The translations under genes and the position numbers were made by a program. 64,000 nt of DNA, taken from Curtobacterium sp. Leaf261. GTDB taxonomy: Bacteria; Actinomycetota; Actinomycetes; Actinomycetales; Microbacteriaceae. Under the pieces are notes generated by a model, which was not told the DNA's origin, made no database searches, and was given only the letters and a program-made list of their open reading frames with translations. Location of the stretch: the NCBI RefSeq assembly GCF_001422205.1, contig NZ_LMMJ01000009.1, forward strand, positions 186,001-250,000, given 5' to 3'. Of the stretch, positions 46,146-57,430 are shown piece by piece. Numbering within the stretch: position 1 is the first letter of the stretch; every line of letters begins with the position of its first letter.

Positions 46146-47615
46146 GTGTCACCCCTCACCACACCCCGCGCACCCCAGGCCGGCCTTCCGACAGCCAACC
46201 GCACGACAGCCAGCCGCACGACAGCCAGCCGCACGACAGCCAGCCGCACGACAGCCAGCCGCGCGACAGCCGGACGCACGACAGCCAGCCGCTCAGCGAC
46301 CATCGCCGCCCGCACCGCCGTCACGGCCGCCACCTCGGCCGCCCTCCTCCTCATGCTCTCCGACGTCGCCCAGGCCGCGGCACCCACCGGCACCCCGCAC
46401 AGCCCAGCGGCCCATGGACCGGACACCCGCGAAGCAGGCACCCTCGCGACGCAGTCGCTCCGGGTGGCAGGATCGACCACGTTCGTCGGGAACGCGTCGG
46501 CCGACGGCGCGACGTTCTGGTCCGACGTCGCCGCGTCCGCCGAAGCGTCCTCCATCCCCGCGACCGGCACGACCGGCCCGCTCGTCATCGGCGGTACCTG
46601 TCTGCCGAAGATCGCCTCGCCGATCCTGCCGTTCGCCCCCACGGTCCCGGCGACGGACGAGGACGACTGCCTGACCTTCGCCGCCGTCGACCAGGCGGGC
46701 TCCGTCCGGTTCCGGGTCGACGACGCTGCCGCCGCCCCGGACACCGACGGCGCCTGGCTCGCGACCACGGCCGCGACCCGTCTCACCCTGGCGACGGAGG
46801 GGACCGACTTCGAGCGGCTGGCAGCACCGGGCGCACCGACCGTCACGACCGAACTGATGGCGACGTCGCGCGGTCCGATCGAGGGCACCACCGACCCGGG
46901 TACGACCGTCACGGTGCACGCCGACGACGGCACCGTCCTGTGCGACACGGTGGTCCCGAACGCCGCCGGCGAGTGGTCCTGCACCCTCGCGTCCGCGCTC
47001 ACCCCGGGCGCGCACGACATCGCGGTCATCGCCACCGACGCCGCCGGACAGCTCTCCCCCGTCACCGAGACCACCGTCCTCACGCCGCTGGTCGAGACGC
47101 CGGAGCCGCCCGTCATCGACGCGACGGAGGTGGTCGTCGGGGCGGCGATCGTCGGCACCGCGACGCCGGGCACACTGGTCACGATCCGCGACACCGAAGG
47201 CGCCGTCATCTGCTTCGCCGCACCCGCCGACGAGAACGGCGCCTGGACCTGCGAGCCCGCCGAACCCCTCGCGATCGGATCCCACGAACTGACCGCGACC
47301 GCGCGGTTCCCCGGTGGTTCGGAGAGCGCGCTCCGCACGTTCACGATCGAGATCACGGACGCCGCAGTCGACCCGGTCGACCCGGTGGACCCGGTCGACC
47401 CCGTGGACCCGGTCGACCCGACGGACCCGGTCGTGATCGTCGACCCGATCGGCACACCCGACGCCGGCGACGGCCACGGAACGACCACGACGCCGACCCA
47501 CGGCGCGGAACTCGCCTTCACCGGCGCACCCGTCGCTGTCGCACTCACGCTCGGCGGCCTGCTGCTCGCCGCCGGCGCGGCTGTCGTCATGATCGTGAGG
47601 CGCCGCCGAGCCTGA
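46146..47615 (+). CDS. LAFTG-anchored cell-wall protein with Ig-like domains
   Basis: A 489-residue surface protein. Its signal peptide is unusually long: the n-region (about 12-45) consists of RTTAS repeats, then a hydrophobic core (SAALLLMLSDVAQA) cut before AAPTG. The exported part includes a Ser/Thr-rich domain with paired Cys, then two Ig-like repeats (PGTTVTVHADDGTVLCDTVV and PGTLVTIRDTEGAVICFAAP). A DPVDPVDP wall spacer leads to the sorting signal LAFTG, a hydrophobic helix and RRRRA. LAxTG is used by actinobacterial class E-type sortases. The start (GTG 46146) follows GAAAGA; no sortase gene is in the window. Confidence 0.82.
   Translation: MSPLTTPRAPQAGLPTANRTTASRTTASRTTASRTTASRATAGRTTASRSATIAARTAVTAATSAALLLMLSDVAQAAAPTGTPHSPAAHGPDTREAGTLATQSLRVAGSTTFVGNASADGATFWSDVAASAEASSIPATGTTGPLVIGGTCLPKIASPILPFAPTVPATDEDDCLTFAAVDQAGSVRFRVDDAAAAPDTDGAWLATTAATRLTLATEGTDFERLAAPGAPTVTTELMATSRGPIEGTTDPGTTVTVHADDGTVLCDTVVPNAAGEWSCTLASALTPGAHDIAVIATDAAGQLSPVTETTVLTPLVETPEPPVIDATEVVVGAAIVGTATPGTLVTIRDTEGAVICFAAPADENGAWTCEPAEPLAIGSHELTATARFPGGSESALRTFTIEITDAAVDPVDPVDPVDPVDPVDPTDPVVIVDPIGTPDAGDGHGTTTTPTHGAELAFTGAPVAVALTLGGLLLAAGAAVVMIVRRRRA
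46200..46289. repeat. 15-bp tandem repeat in a signal-peptide n-region
   Basis: Six units of CGCACGACAGCCAGC type, two of them diverged, encode RTTAS pentads. Confidence 0.88.
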
Positions 47616-47642
47616 CCGCGCCCTGCCGGACGCGATCCGACG

Positions 47643-47688
47643 CCGGACTGGAGGCGCGGTGCCACCCCGCACCGTCCCTCCAGTCCGG
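47643..47688. repeat. Palindromic repeat copy E1 (asymmetric, inverted relative to D and F)
   Basis: CCGGACTGGAGGCGCGGTGC ... GCACCGTCCCTCCAGTCCGG. Its reverse complement matches the D and F copies. Lies between the surface-protein gene and the convergent asd. Confidence 0.9.
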
Positions 47689-47701
47689 AACGGCCCCAGT
47701 A

Positions 47702-47747
47702 CCGGACGGGAGTCGCGGTGCCACCCCGCACCGTCCCTCCAGTCCGG
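47702..47747. repeat. Palindromic repeat copy E2
   Basis: Same orientation as E1, 59 bp later, with a diverged left arm (CCGGACGGGAGTCGCGG). The remaining 94 nt before the asd stop hold nothing recognised. Confidence 0.9.
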
Positions 47748-47841
47748 AACGGTCCGGGTGACCACCCTCATCCGCCCTGAACACGCGGATCCGTGTGTTC
47801 GGGACGGACGCAGGTGTGCAGGGCGCGAGTGCGAGCGGACG

Positions 47842-50172
<2,331 letters not shown>

Positions 50173-50221
50173 GTGTTCACTCCTGGGGCTGGGCGCCGCG
50201 CCGAACGGACGCGGTCCGAGA

Positions 50222-50227
50222 ATTCTA
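50222..50227 (-). promoter_or_regulatory. -10 element of the lysC-asd operon
   Basis: TAGAAT on the minus strand; start of transcription near 50215. No lysine riboswitch is recognisable in the short leader. Confidence 0.5.
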
Positions 50228-50308
50228 CCGGGGGTTTCCGGATCGTTGCGTCGTCGGCGGCGGCACGCAACGATCGAGCGTGACGCTCGCGCCGCGTCCG
50301 GGGACCGT

Positions 50309-50354
50309 CCGGACTGGAGGGACGGTGCGGGCTGGAACCGCGCCTCCCGTCCGG
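50309..50354. repeat. Palindromic repeat copy F1 (asymmetric form)
   Basis: CCGGACTGGAGGGACGGTGC ... ACCGCGCCTCCCGTCCGG, same orientation as the D copies. Lies between recR (3' end) and lysC (5' end), both on the minus strand. Confidence 0.9.
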
Positions 50355-50360
50355 CAGTCG

Positions 50361-50397
50361 CGACGGGAGGGACGGTGCGGGCTGGAGCCGCGCCTGG
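50361..50397. repeat. Palindromic repeat copy F2 (truncated)
   Basis: CGACGGGAGGGACGGTGC ... GCCGCGCCTGG; the distal arm is lost 10 bp before the recR stop. Confidence 0.82.
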
Positions 50398-50406
50398 ACA
50401 CGGCGG

Positions 50407-51006
50407 TCAGCCGCCGACGAGCCGCCGGCCCTCGAAGGCGCGGCCGAGCGTGACCTCGTCCGCGTACTCCAGGTCGCCGCCCACCGGCAGACCGGACGCG
50501 AGACGCGTCGTCCTGATGCCCATCGGCACGAGGAGGCGACTCAGGTAGGTGGCCGTGGCCTCGCCCTCGAGGTTTGGGTCGGTGGCGATGATGACCTCGT
50601 CGACGGTGCCGTCCGCGAGCCGCGTCATGAGGCTCTGGATCCGCAGGTCGTCCGGGCCGACGCCGTCGATCGGGCTGATCGCACCACCGAGGACGTGGTA
50701 CAGCCCGCGGAACTCCCGGGTGCGTTCGATCGCCGCGACGTCCTTGGCCTCCTCGACCACGCAGATCGTGGCGGGGGAACGCCGGGGATCGCGGCAGATG
50801 CTGCAGCGCTCGGACTCGGTTACGTTGCCACAGACCTCGCAGAAGCGCACCTTCTCCTTGACCGTCATGAGGAGCTCGGCGAGCCGGGTCGGGTCGAACG
50901 ACTCGGTCTGGAGGATGTGGAACGCGATGCGCTGTGCCGACTTCGGGCCGATCCCGGGCAGCCTGCCGAACTCGTCGATGATGTCCTGGACGATGCCGTC
51001 GTACAT
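50407..51006 (-). CDS. recR: Recombination mediator RecR
   Basis: A 199-residue protein loading RecA at gaps with RecF/RecO. It begins with a helix-hairpin-helix ([18 protein letters not shown]), a four-Cys zinc finger (CEVCGN, CSICRD) and a Toprim domain ([16 protein letters not shown], then [16 protein letters not shown]). Two nt separate it from dnaX; the dnaX-recR order is widespread. Confidence 0.96.
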   Translation of the reverse strand: MYDGIVQDIIDEFGRLPGIGPKSAQRIAFHILQTESFDPTRLAELLMTVKEKVRFCEVCGNVTESERCSICRDPRRSPATICVVEEAKDVAAIERTREFRGLYHVLGGAISPIDGVGPDDLRIQSLMTRLADGTVDEVIIATDPNLEGEATATYLSRLLVPMGIRTTRLASGLPVGGDLEYADEVTLGRAFEGRRLVGG

Positions 51007-51008
51007 GG

Positions 51009-54000
51009 TCAGATCCCTCCGCGTCCGCTGTCGTCGAGCGCGGTCTCCTCGATGAACTGGGCGCCGAGGATCTCACGGACGACCGCCTCGCCGTACCGGC
51101 CGGGGACGGGCGTGCGGCGGACCGATGGTGTGGTCTGCTGCTGGGCCTGGCGGACCGGGGCGGCCTGCTGCTGTGTGGTCTGCTGCGGCTGCGCCGTCGT
51201 CTGCTGCGGTGCCGTCGGCTGCCGGGGCGCGGTCGGCTGTTGCGGGGCCGAGCGGTTCGGCGCGGGTGCGCCTCCGCCGAAGCCCGGGTCCGGGAAGGGC
51301 GCACCGTCGTCGTACGGGGCATCGTCGAGCGGGTAGTCGTCGATCGGCAGGTCGTCCGCGGACCCCTGCTCACGAGCGGGGGTCCCGCGCGGGTCTTCGG
51401 GGTCCGCGCCGGCGGGGACCTCCCGCGTGGAGGCGGTCTCGGGCCCGGACGCAGCACTGGGCCGGGTGGCCGGTCCGGGTGCCGAGGCCGGTCCGGGCTG
51501 CGAGGTCGACTCGTGCTCGTCGCCGGGCTCCGGCCTGCTGGTGTCGGGGGTGGGGGCCGCTGGCGCTCCGGCGTCCTGGACCTCCGGTGCCGCGGCGTCG
51601 GCGGCTGCCGGTGCCACCGATCCTGACGCCGTCGGTGCGGACGCCGGTGCCGGTGCCGGTGCCGGTGCGGACATGGCGTCCATCGCGGCGCGGAGTTCGT
51701 CCGGCGTGAGCTTGGTCGGCGGGGTCGACTCCGCTGAGGAACCGTCCGGGGTCGAGCCGAACTGCGGTGCCCACGCGGAGCCGTCCTCGGACACGGGCGG
51801 GCCGGGATCCATGGTCGGGATCGTCGCGACGGCCCAGTCGGTCACCGGCCCACTCGGGACCGGGGCAGGCTGCGCGGGAGTCTGCGCCGCCGGGGTCCGC
51901 GGCTCCGGGTTCTCGGTTCCCGAGTCCGGCATCCCCGTGTTCCGCGGTGCCGGGTTCCGGGACGCCGAGTCCTGGGTCACAGTGTTCTGAGGTGCCGTGT
52001 TCTGCGGCGCCGTGTTCTGCGGCGCCGTGTTCTGCGGCGCACGAGCCTGACGGTCCGATGCCCGCTCGGTGTCCTGGCGGTCGGGAGTCGCGGAAGCCGG
52101 GGGCTGCTCGCCTGTCGGGGACTGCTGGACTGTCGGGGGCTGCTCGACTGTCGGAGGCTGCTGGACTGTCGGAGGCTGCTGGGCAGCCGGGGACTGCTGG
52201 GCAGCCGGGGGCTGGGACGCGCGGGGGCCCCTCGCCACGAACTTCACCCGGACGCCGAGGAGGTCGAGGATCGCCGCGCGGACGTACTCGCTGACCGAGG
52301 AGTGCTCGCCGTCCGCCGGCTGCTTGAAGGACGCCACGTCCTGGGCGCTCGGGAACGTCAGGGTGAGGACGTCGTCGGCGAACCCGGTCACCTGGGCGGT
52401 CACGACGACCGTCCACGCGGAGCGCCTGGCGTGCTGCACGTGGTCGAGGACCTGCGGCCAGCTGTCGCGCATCTGCTGGACGCCGACGGTGCCGATCGGC
52501 GGGGTGGGCTCGACCGCCTCGACCGCGGGAGCCGCACCGACGACCTCTCCGATGCCGGTCGACGACGACGAGGCCGGGGTCGCACCAGCCGGAGCGTCCT
52601 CGCCGGAACGCTGCCGCTGCTCGGACCGGACAGCATCCTCTGCTCCGTCGGACCCGGCGGGCCCTGAAGCAGCACGCCCCGGACCGGCGGACTCCGGAGC
52701 GGAGGCCCCGGAGTCCGCCGGAGGGGTCCCCCAGGCTGCCGCTGCCGCGGACGCGACATCGGGCGCGGTCTCGTGCTGCGGCGCGCCCGCGGCACGTGCT
52801 GCGTCGGCTCCGCCGGTGGTGGACGGGGCGCCGTCGGAAGCGCGGTCCGGCCGCGCCGAGGAGCGCGAGGCCGACGACGGTGCAGCCGGGGCCTCAGCCG
52901 CGGTCGACGTCCCCGGTGCCGACGAACCGGATGCCGCTGCTCCCGATGCCGACGAACCGGATGCCGCTGCTCCCGATGCCGACGCACCGGAGGCCGACAC
53001 GGCGGGTGCCGAGCCGACCGACCGACGATCGGTGACGGGCGAGGCGGGCTGCTGGCGGCCCTCCCGTCCGGATCCGGGACCGTCCGCCGGACCGGCGGCC
53101 GGCGCTGCCGTCGCCTGGTGTCCACCCGCGTCGCCGACGCCCACGCGGCGCTCGAGCCGCTCGACGCGTGCGAGGGCGCCCCGCCCGGAGTCGTCGGTCT
53201 CGGGCACGAGCATCCGCGCGACCATCAGCTCGAGGTGCAGGCGCGGCGAGGTGGCACCGGTCATCTCGGTGAGGGCGGCGTTCGCGATGTCGGCCGACCG
53301 GGACAGTGCCGCGGCGCCGAACATGCCGGCCTGCCGGGTCATGGTGTCGAGCTCTTCCGGGGACACGCCACGGAGGACGGCCGAGGCGCCCTCGTTCGTC
53401 GCGGCGACCACGATGAGGTCCCTGACGCGCTCGAGGAGGTCCTCGACGAAGCGGCGCGGGTCCTGCCCGGTCTGGACGACACGGTCGACGGCGGTGAACA
53501 CGGAGGGCGGGTCCGCGACGGCGAGCGCGTCGACGACGTCGTCGAGGAGGGCGGCGTCGGTGTAGCCGAGCAGCGCGACGGCGCGGTCGTACGCGATCGC
53601 CCGGTCTTCGGACCCGGCCATCAGCTGGTCGAGCAGCGAGAGGGTGTCGCGGACGGAACCCCCGCCGGCACGGACCACCAGGGGGAGCACGCCCGGCGCG
53701 ACCGTGACGCTCTCCGCGGTGCAGAGCTGGTCGATGTACTCGAGCATGACCGCCGGCGGCACGAGTCGGAACGGGTAGTGGTGTGTCCGCGAGCGGATCG
53801 TGCCGATCACCTTCTCCGGCTCGGTCGTGGCGAAGATGAACTTGACGTGCTCCGGCGGCTCCTCGACCAGCTTGAGGAGCGCGTTGAAGCCCTGCGGCGT
53901 GACCATGTGGGCCTCGTCGAGGATGAAGATCTTGTAGCGGTCACGCGCGGGGGCGAAGATCGCTCGGTCGCGGAGGTCGCGCGCGTCGTCGACGCCGTTG

Positions 54001-54296
54001 TGGCTCGCGGCGTCGATCTCGATGACGTCGAGCGACCCGCTGCCGTCGCGCGCCAGCTCGACGCAGCTGGGGCAGACACCGCACGGGGTGTCCGTCGGGC
54101 CCTCCGCGCAGTTGAGACAGCGCGCGAGGATCCGGGCCGAGGTGGTCTTGCCGCAGCCGCGTGGGCCGCTGAACAGGTAGGCGTGGTTGACACGGTTCGT
54201 CCGGAGCGCCGTCCGGAGCGGATCGGTCACCTGCGACTGACCGATCAGTTCGGCGAAGTTCTCGGGCCGGTAACGGCGATACAGGGCGGTGACCAC
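51009..54296 (-). CDS. dnaX: DNA polymerase III tau subunit with an extended disordered tail
   Basis: A 1,095-residue clamp-loader ATPase, longer than usual for the family. Residues 1-370 are the AAA+ core: [20 protein letters not shown] (P-loop), zinc Cys (PCGVCPSC), [29 protein letters not shown] small folded domain (about 615-705, [14 protein letters not shown]) lies within long Ala/Pro/Ser/Gln-rich stretches with tandem repeats (APQNT, QQPPTV, ASGSS). The extreme C-terminus [17 protein letters not shown] is conserved in Actinobacteria. GTG 54296 is chosen because the family starts [10 protein letters not shown] and TACCCT ends 6 nt upstream, implying a leaderless mRNA. No slippery site for a gamma form was recognised. 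Confidence 0.93.
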   Translation of the reverse strand: MVTALYRRYRPENFAELIGQSQVTDPLRTALRTNRVNHAYLFSGPRGCGKTTSARILARCLNCAEGPTDTPCGVCPSCVELARDGSGSLDVIEIDAASHNGVDDARDLRDRAIFAPARDRYKIFILDEAHMVTPQGFNALLKLVEEPPEHVKFIFATTEPEKVIGTIRSRTHHYPFRLVPPAVMLEYIDQLCTAESVTVAPGVLPLVVRAGGGSVRDTLSLLDQLMAGSEDRAIAYDRAVALLGYTDAALLDDVVDALAVADPPSVFTAVDRVVQTGQDPRRFVEDLLERVRDLIVVAATNEGASAVLRGVSPEELDTMTRQAGMFGAAALSRSADIANAALTEMTGATSPRLHLELMVARMLVPETDDSGRGALARVERLERRVGVGDAGGHQATAAPAAGPADGPGSGREGRQQPASPVTDRRSVGSAPAVSASGASASGAAASGSSASGAAASGSSAPGTSTAAEAPAAPSSASRSSARPDRASDGAPSTTGGADAARAAGAPQHETAPDVASAAAAAWGTPPADSGASAPESAGPGRAASGPAGSDGAEDAVRSEQRQRSGEDAPAGATPASSSSTGIGEVVGAAPAVEAVEPTPPIGTVGVQQMRDSWPQVLDHVQHARRSAWTVVVTAQVTGFADDVLTLTFPSAQDVASFKQPADGEHSSVSEYVRAAILDLLGVRVKFVARGPRASQPPAAQQSPAAQQPPTVQQPPTVEQPPTVQQSPTGEQPPASATPDRQDTERASDRQARAPQNTAPQNTAPQNTAPQNTVTQDSASRNPAPRNTGMPDSGTENPEPRTPAAQTPAQPAPVPSGPVTDWAVATIPTMDPGPPVSEDGSAWAPQFGSTPDGSSAESTPPTKLTPDELRAAMDAMSAPAPAPAPASAPTASGSVAPAAADAAAPEVQDAGAPAAPTPDTSRPEPGDEHESTSQPGPASAPGPATRPSAASGPETASTREVPAGADPEDPRGTPAREQGSADDLPIDDYPLDDAPYDDGAPFPDPGFGGGAPAPNRSAPQQPTAPRQPTAPQQTTAQPQQTTQQQAAPVRQAQQQTTPSVRRTPVPGRYGEAVVREILGAQFIEETALDDSGRGGI
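51995..52215. repeat. Short tandem repeats in the dnaX tail
   Basis: 15-bp units encode APQNT (around 51995-52043) and 18- to 21-bp units encode [10 protein letters not shown] (around 52098-52215). All are multiples of three. A third set ([10 protein letters not shown]) lies near 52915-52990. Confidence 0.8.
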
Positions 54297-54302
54297 GGGT
54301 CC

Positions 54303-54308
54303 AGGGTA
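54303..54308 (-). promoter_or_regulatory. Leaderless -10 element of dnaX
   Basis: TACCCT (minus) ends 6 nt before the GTG start. Confidence 0.45.
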
Positions 54309-54399
54309 GCCGTCGCCGCCGACACCGCGGGCAACCGTCCACAGGCCGTGACACCGGCGCGACAGCGGGTGCGAGCGGGCGTTCCTGAGAGAAACGGCG

Positions 54400-54435
54400 A
54401 GGGGGGATGACGCCGTCCCCCCTGGGCGGTATGGT
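54400..54435 (+). promoter_or_regulatory. Promoter and inverted repeat of the TasA-like gene
   Basis: TATGGT (54430-54435) is the -10. The perfect inverted repeat AGGGGGGA (54400-54407) and TCCCCCCT (54416-54423) overlaps the expected -35, a likely operator. The 84-nt leader contains two similar RACCARCCCGC segments of unknown meaning. Confidence 0.45.
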
Positions 54436-54519
54436 CTCGGTAACCAACCCGCTGCGGGGCGACTGACCATCGCGCAACCAGCCCGCGGCACCAACGGATC
54501 AGGATCAGGAGTCCCGCTC

Positions 54520-55140
54520 ATGAGCGGACAGACGTCGCTTCGGCGACCCGGGAAATGGACACGATCGGCTCGCGTGCGGGCCGGACTCGCACTCGGTGCG
54601 GTCGTCGGCATCGGCACCGTCGCGACCCTCGCGGCGTGGAGCGACACCGTCACGGCGACCGGCACGTTCAGCACCGGGACACTCGACCTCAAGCTGAACG
54701 ACCAGGACACCACGACGGCGCTGACCTCGCTCGCGATGACCGCCGCGAAGCCGGGCGACGCGACCTACGCGCTGCTCACGGTCCGGAACGCCGGGACGGT
54801 GGGCTTCGGCTACACGTGGACCACCGCGAGCACGAACACCGGGACCGGGACCCCGGCACTGAACACGGTGCTGACCCTCGGTGTCGCGAGCATCGGCACG
54901 GCGGCGTACCCGGACACCGGGACGGTCCCGACGTGCAACGCGACGACCTACGCGGCCGGCACCTCCGTCCAGGGCGACGCGGCGCTCAGCACGAACCCCG
55001 CCCCGGCCACCGCCAGACCGCTCGGCACAGCCAGGCTCGAGTACCTCTGCGTCAAGGCGGCGCTGCCCACGTCGGCCCCGAGCGGTGTCCAGGGGCAGAC
55101 GTCCACGGCGACACTCACCGTGACGGCGACGAACTCCTAG
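54520..55140 (+). CDS. TasA/camelysin-like secreted protein with a SipW-type signal peptide
   Basis: A 206-residue exported protein. After a basic start, a hydrophobic helix (ALGAVVGIGTVATLAAW) is followed by SDTVTATGTFSTGTLDLKLN, the hallmark of substrates of SipW-type signal peptidases. The mature part is a beta-rich domain like TasA/camelysin, proteins that form fibres in biofilm matrices of bacilli. Two Cys may form a disulfide. AGGAG lies about 10 nt before the ATG. The next gene encodes a matching signal peptidase, so the pair is probably a secretion unit. Confidence 0.82.
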   Translation: MSGQTSLRRPGKWTRSARVRAGLALGAVVGIGTVATLAAWSDTVTATGTFSTGTLDLKLNDQDTTTALTSLAMTAAKPGDATYALLTVRNAGTVGFGYTWTTASTNTGTGTPALNTVLTLGVASIGTAAYPDTGTVPTCNATTYAAGTSVQGDAALSTNPAPATARPLGTARLEYLCVKAALPTSAPSGVQGQTSTATLTVTATNS

Positions 55141-55185
55141 TCGTCACGGCCGCCGGCCGGCGATCCGCCGACCGGCCACACAGAC

Positions 55186-55209
55186 CCCCGGGCGCGGGAA
55201 CGCCCGGGG
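55186..55209 (+). promoter_or_regulatory. Intergenic hairpin between the TasA-like and signal-peptidase genes
   Basis: CCCCGGGCG (55186-55194) pairs with CGCCCGGGG (55201-55209) around 6 nt, ending 10 nt before the next start. It may attenuate transcription or hide the ribosome site, lowering peptidase relative to substrate. Confidence 0.45.
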
Positions 55210-55219
55210 AAACGGAACG

Positions 55220-56479
55220 GTGGGGACGATGTTCGGGTCATTGTCCACCAGCGCTCCACACGCGGGGCGACGGGCGCAGATGATCGGGTCATCCGCGGCC
55301 GTCGCCCCGACACCTCCCGGCGACACCGGGCGGCCGTCCCTCCCCCGTGGCGTCGTGGTCGCGCGGACCCTGCGCGAGGTCGTGCTGTGGGTCGCCGCCG
55401 CCATCGGGGTGCTCTGCCTCCTCGTCGCCGCGGCCGCCGTCCTGCTCCACGTCACACCCCTCGTGTTCCGATCGGGGTCGATGGGGCCCGGCATCCCCAC
55501 GGGGTCCGTCGGACTCGCGCAGCCGATCCCCCCGACGATGGTCCGGGTCGGACAGATCGTCTCGGTGGTGCTCCCGGACGGCACGCGGGTGACGCACCGG
55601 GTCCACGACGTCGTGATGCAGGGCGACGCCGCGCGCATCACGCTGAAGGGCGACGCGAACGCGCACCCCGATCCGGTGCCCGTCGTCACGACCTCGGTCG
55701 ACCGGGTGTTCTGGTCGACGCCCGGGCTCGGGTACCTGCTCGAGGGGGCGGCCAGACCCGCGGTCGTCTTCGTCGGCGGCGCGCTCATCGGCATGATCGC
55801 CATGTGGGGGTTCCGTCGCCCGACGCCCCTGCCGGGCGAGATCGACGACCAGGCGCCGTCGGACGACGAGTCGGGTCCCGTCGACGGGATGCCCACCGAC
55901 ACCGGCCGGGAGGCCCGCGGCCGGGTCCCCGCATCGGCTCGCGTCGCACACGCCGGCGGTCCCCGACACGCCGTGGCCGATGCCCGCCGGCCACGGCGGC
56001 ATCCCGTCGAGCGCGGTGAGCACGGGGGCGGGCACGTCGCGGCCCTGATCGCCGGCGGCGTGGTCGTCGCACTCGGCGCGACCATCGCGGTCGGTGCCGA
56101 TCCCGCGGCGGCGGCGCCGTGGACCGACCAGGTGACGGCGACGTCGCCGACGCTACAGGCCGGGAGCATGCTCCCCCCGGTGTCGTTCACGTGCAGTGCC
56201 ACGAACGGGATCACCCTGACGTGGCAACCCCCGGCGACCGGTTCGGTGCCCGTCCAGTCCTACCGGATCGACGTGGCCAACGCCGGCCTCGGGGCGAACC
56301 TGCCGAGCTCCGGGGCCCTGCCGTCGACGGCGACCAGCTACAACTACTCGTCGGCGGCGATCTCGCTGCTCACGGTCGGGAACACGTACACGTTCACCCT
56401 GTCGGCGTCGAACGGCAACTGGACCGCCTCGACCACGAGGTCCGCGACGGTGCTGCTCTCCATCGTCCGCTGCAACTGA
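55220..56479 (+). CDS. S26B (SipW/archaeal-type) signal peptidase fused to a SipW-type substrate with an Fn3-like domain
   Basis: A 419-residue fusion. Residues about 45-75 are a membrane helix followed by FRSGSMGPGIPTGSVG, whose Ser is the nucleophile; the usual bacterial Lys is replaced by His in GTRVTHRVHDV, as in S26B enzymes, and KGDANAHPDP is the conserved Asp box. A second helix follows (about 172-195). After a charged linker comes a third helix ending in ADPAAAAPWTDQVTAT, matching the start of a SipW substrate (compare WSDTVTAT in the preceding protein), and an Fn3-like exported domain (about 315-419). It may cut itself. Start GTG 55220 or ATG 55229 is uncertain. Confidence 0.8.
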   Translation: MGTMFGSLSTSAPHAGRRAQMIGSSAAVAPTPPGDTGRPSLPRGVVVARTLREVVLWVAAAIGVLCLLVAAAAVLLHVTPLVFRSGSMGPGIPTGSVGLAQPIPPTMVRVGQIVSVVLPDGTRVTHRVHDVVMQGDAARITLKGDANAHPDPVPVVTTSVDRVFWSTPGLGYLLEGAARPAVVFVGGALIGMIAMWGFRRPTPLPGEIDDQAPSDDESGPVDGMPTDTGREARGRVPASARVAHAGGPRHAVADARRPRRHPVERGEHGGGHVAALIAGGVVVALGATIAVGADPAAAAPWTDQVTATSPTLQAGSMLPPVSFTCSATNGITLTWQPPATGSVPVQSYRIDVANAGLGANLPSSGALPSTATSYNYSSAAISLLTVGNTYTFTLSASNGNWTASTTRSATVLLSIVRCN

Positions 56480-56482
56480 GCG

Positions 56483-57430
56483 TCAGCCGGATCCGGTCGG
56501 TCGGTCGGGCCCGCGCCGACCGCGCACGCGGTCGCGGCGCGGGACCGTGCGCGCGAGGACCCCGATCATCGCGAGGAGGCCGCCGAGCCCGACGCCCACG
56601 ATGAGCGGGACCACGGTGCCGGTCCATGCCAGCGCGCCCCCGATCCTCCCGTCCGGATGCGCGCGGCCCGCACGACCGGCGCCCGCGTCGTCCGGTCCTG
56701 GACTGTCCGTCGACGCGCTCCCGTCCGCGGTCCCGCTCCCGTCCCCGGTCTCGTTCTCGTTCTCGTTCTCGTTCTCGTTCGACGGTTGGTTCGACGACCC
56801 GCCGACCGCACCGACCGCGCCGAAGGTCAGGTCGACCGTGGCGGTCACCACCGGGGCGTTCGGTGGGGCGGTCGCCGTCCGGACCGCCGCGAGGAGGTGC
56901 ACGCCACGTCCCGCTCGCACGTGTCCGAGGGGGAAGGACGCGTTCGCGACGTCGGCGAGCGGACGGTTCGCGCTGACCGTCGCGATGCTGCCGTCGCAGG
57001 TCGCCACGGCGTGGTCGATGCGCCAGCCCCCGGAGCACCGGCGGATCTCGAGCCACAGACCGTCGGCTCCTGCGGAGAGGTCTCCCGACGCCCGGACCCG
57101 GACGCTGACGTCGGCATCGGCCGTGGGGGTGCCGGTGACCCGCCACTCGGCGGGTTCGCCGGGAACGATGCCCTGCGCGGTGAACCCGGGGACCTTGTCG
57201 GACACCACGGTGATCGCGCCGTCGTCGACGGGGTCGGCGGGGTCGGCGGGGTCGGCGGGATCGGCCGGCAGCGCGACAGCCACGGTCGCGGGCGGTGCCG
57301 CCGCGGCCAGGGGCGGTGCCGCCGCGGCCGGGAGCGGTGCCGCCGCGGCCGGGGGAGGAACGGAGGAGAGCGTGACGACCGCGGCGAGGCCGACGACGAC
57401 CATCGTCGTCGTCGGCCAGGCCGGGGTCAT
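56483..57430 (-). CDS. LAWTG-anchored surface protein
   Basis: A 315-residue exported protein. A signal peptide (about 1-29, ending PAAAA) is followed by a low-complexity stretch of AAAAP and PADPAD repeats, a beta-rich domain (about 70-225) with one Cys pair (EIRRCSGGW, ATCDGS), and an acidic ENENENE spacer. The C-terminus has the sorting signal LAWTG, a helix and RRDRVRGRR. The ATG overlaps the stop of the giant adhesin gene (ATGA), so the two are co-translated. Its stop lies 3 nt from that of the convergent signal-peptidase gene. No known family was recognised for the central domain. Confidence 0.75.
   Translation of the reverse strand: MTPAWPTTTMVVVGLAAVVTLSSVPPPAAAAPLPAAAAPPLAAAAPPATVAVALPADPADPADPADPVDDGAITVVSDKVPGFTAQGIVPGEPAEWRVTGTPTADADVSVRVRASGDLSAGADGLWLEIRRCSGGWRIDHAVATCDGSIATVSANRPLADVANASFPLGHVRAGRGVHLLAAVRTATAPPNAPVVTATVDLTFGAVGAVGGSSNQPSNENENENENETGDGSGTADGSASTDSPGPDDAGAGRAGRAHPDGRIGGALAWTGTVVPLIVGVGLGGLLAMIGVLARTVPRRDRVRGRRGPDRPTGSG

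Noticed and set aside
44517-47615. Insertion-sequence remnants near the surface-protein gene
   Set aside because: No transposase fragment or terminal repeats; the repeats there are coding tandem repeats and the dispersed palindromes.
54297-54519. Signal recognition particle RNA, often next to dnaX
   Set aside because: The conserved SRP domain IV sequence was not found on either strand of this gap.
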